Shown: positions 63,696 through 64,000 of the stretch, in pieces
Numbering within the stretch: position 1 is the first letter of the stretch
Layout of the letters: each line of letters begins with the position of its first letter
Assembly: GCF_022458985.1 (NCBI RefSeq)
Contig: NC_061771.1
Location: forward strand, 14,795,001 to 14,859,000
Reading direction: 5' to 3'
Source: Mugil cephalus
Taxonomy: Eukaryota; Chordata; Actinopteri; Mugiliformes; Mugilidae
DNA: 64,000 nt
Made by a program: the position numbers and the translations under genes
The notes under the pieces: model-generated
Seen by the model: the letters and a program-made list of their open reading frames with translations, nothing else
The model's database searches: none
Told to the model about the DNA's origin: nothing

Positions 63696-64000
63696 GTGAG
63701 GGGGGGATTTAGTTTTATCTGTGATGCAGCAGTTTTTAACCAGTCTCTTCAAGACACAAAACCAGTAGTGAATCTGTCCTTAAATAAACTGTTCATTTCT
63801 TCTGTTTTTACTGTGAAGATTAAGAGTTTCTGTCTACGGTACATTCAACAAATCACGGGATAGTTTTTAAAATAAAAAGGGGTGATCTCTCTCCTTTGGA
63901 CAACTAAATAAAAATACAACAGCAGCCTTTACGGGACAGTGTTTCATCATTATCTACAGCAATGCAACAGGACCATGTGACTTTTTACTTAAAAAAAACA

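Overview
The window is vertebrate nuclear DNA, almost certainly from a teleost fish. It has multi-exon genes with GT-AG introns, long stretches of microsatellite (GATA, AGAAT, GT and ATT arrays), decayed Tc1/mariner and LINE fragments of the kinds common in fish genomes, and large AT-rich gaps. Some ORFs in the gaps start only at non-ATG codons and look like chance.

Five protein genes can be read. ufsp2 (+, 1512-7522) is complete with 12 coding exons. cfap97 (+, coding 10284-15547) has 4 coding exons. slc25a4/ANT1 (-, 16987-18723) has 4 exons. helt (-, 42305-43977) has 4 exons. acsl1 (+) has a likely non-coding first exon near 50.6 kb, starts coding at 59391 and runs off the right edge. Gene identity and order match the human 4q35.1 block UFSP2-CFAP97-SLC25A4-HELT-ACSL1. 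The genes that lie between UFSP2 and CFAP97 in human (ANKRD37, LRP2BP, SNX25) are not seen in the 2.8 kb between them here. The relative orientations of the five genes are kept.

Layout: 1-1.5 kb, left flank and ufsp2 promoter; 1.5-8 kb, ufsp2; 8-9.6 kb, intergenic; 9.6-16.1 kb, cfap97; 16.6-18.8 kb, slc25a4; 18.9-42.2 kb, a gene desert with microsatellites, transposon fossils and several GC-rich or homeodomain/POU-motif-rich blocks that could be helt or slc25a4 enhancers; 42.2-44.1 kb, helt with a TATA box and an E-box pair upstream; 44.3-50.4 kb, a second desert with LINE fragments; 50.5-64 kb, acsl1, including an intron of about 8.7 kb.

The genes do not form one pathway: UFM1 de-conjugation, a cilium-linked protein, mitochondrial ADP/ATP exchange, a bHLH-Orange repressor of neural development, and acyl-CoA synthesis. 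They are neighbours through ancient synteny. I found no sign of a novel multi-gene system. The most interesting readable points are a pair of equal-length, apparently mutually exclusive exons in acsl1 (Phe-gate versus Tyr-gate) separated by only 62 bases, two copies of an internally deleted Tc1-type element sharing one deletion junction, and the motif cluster upstream of helt.
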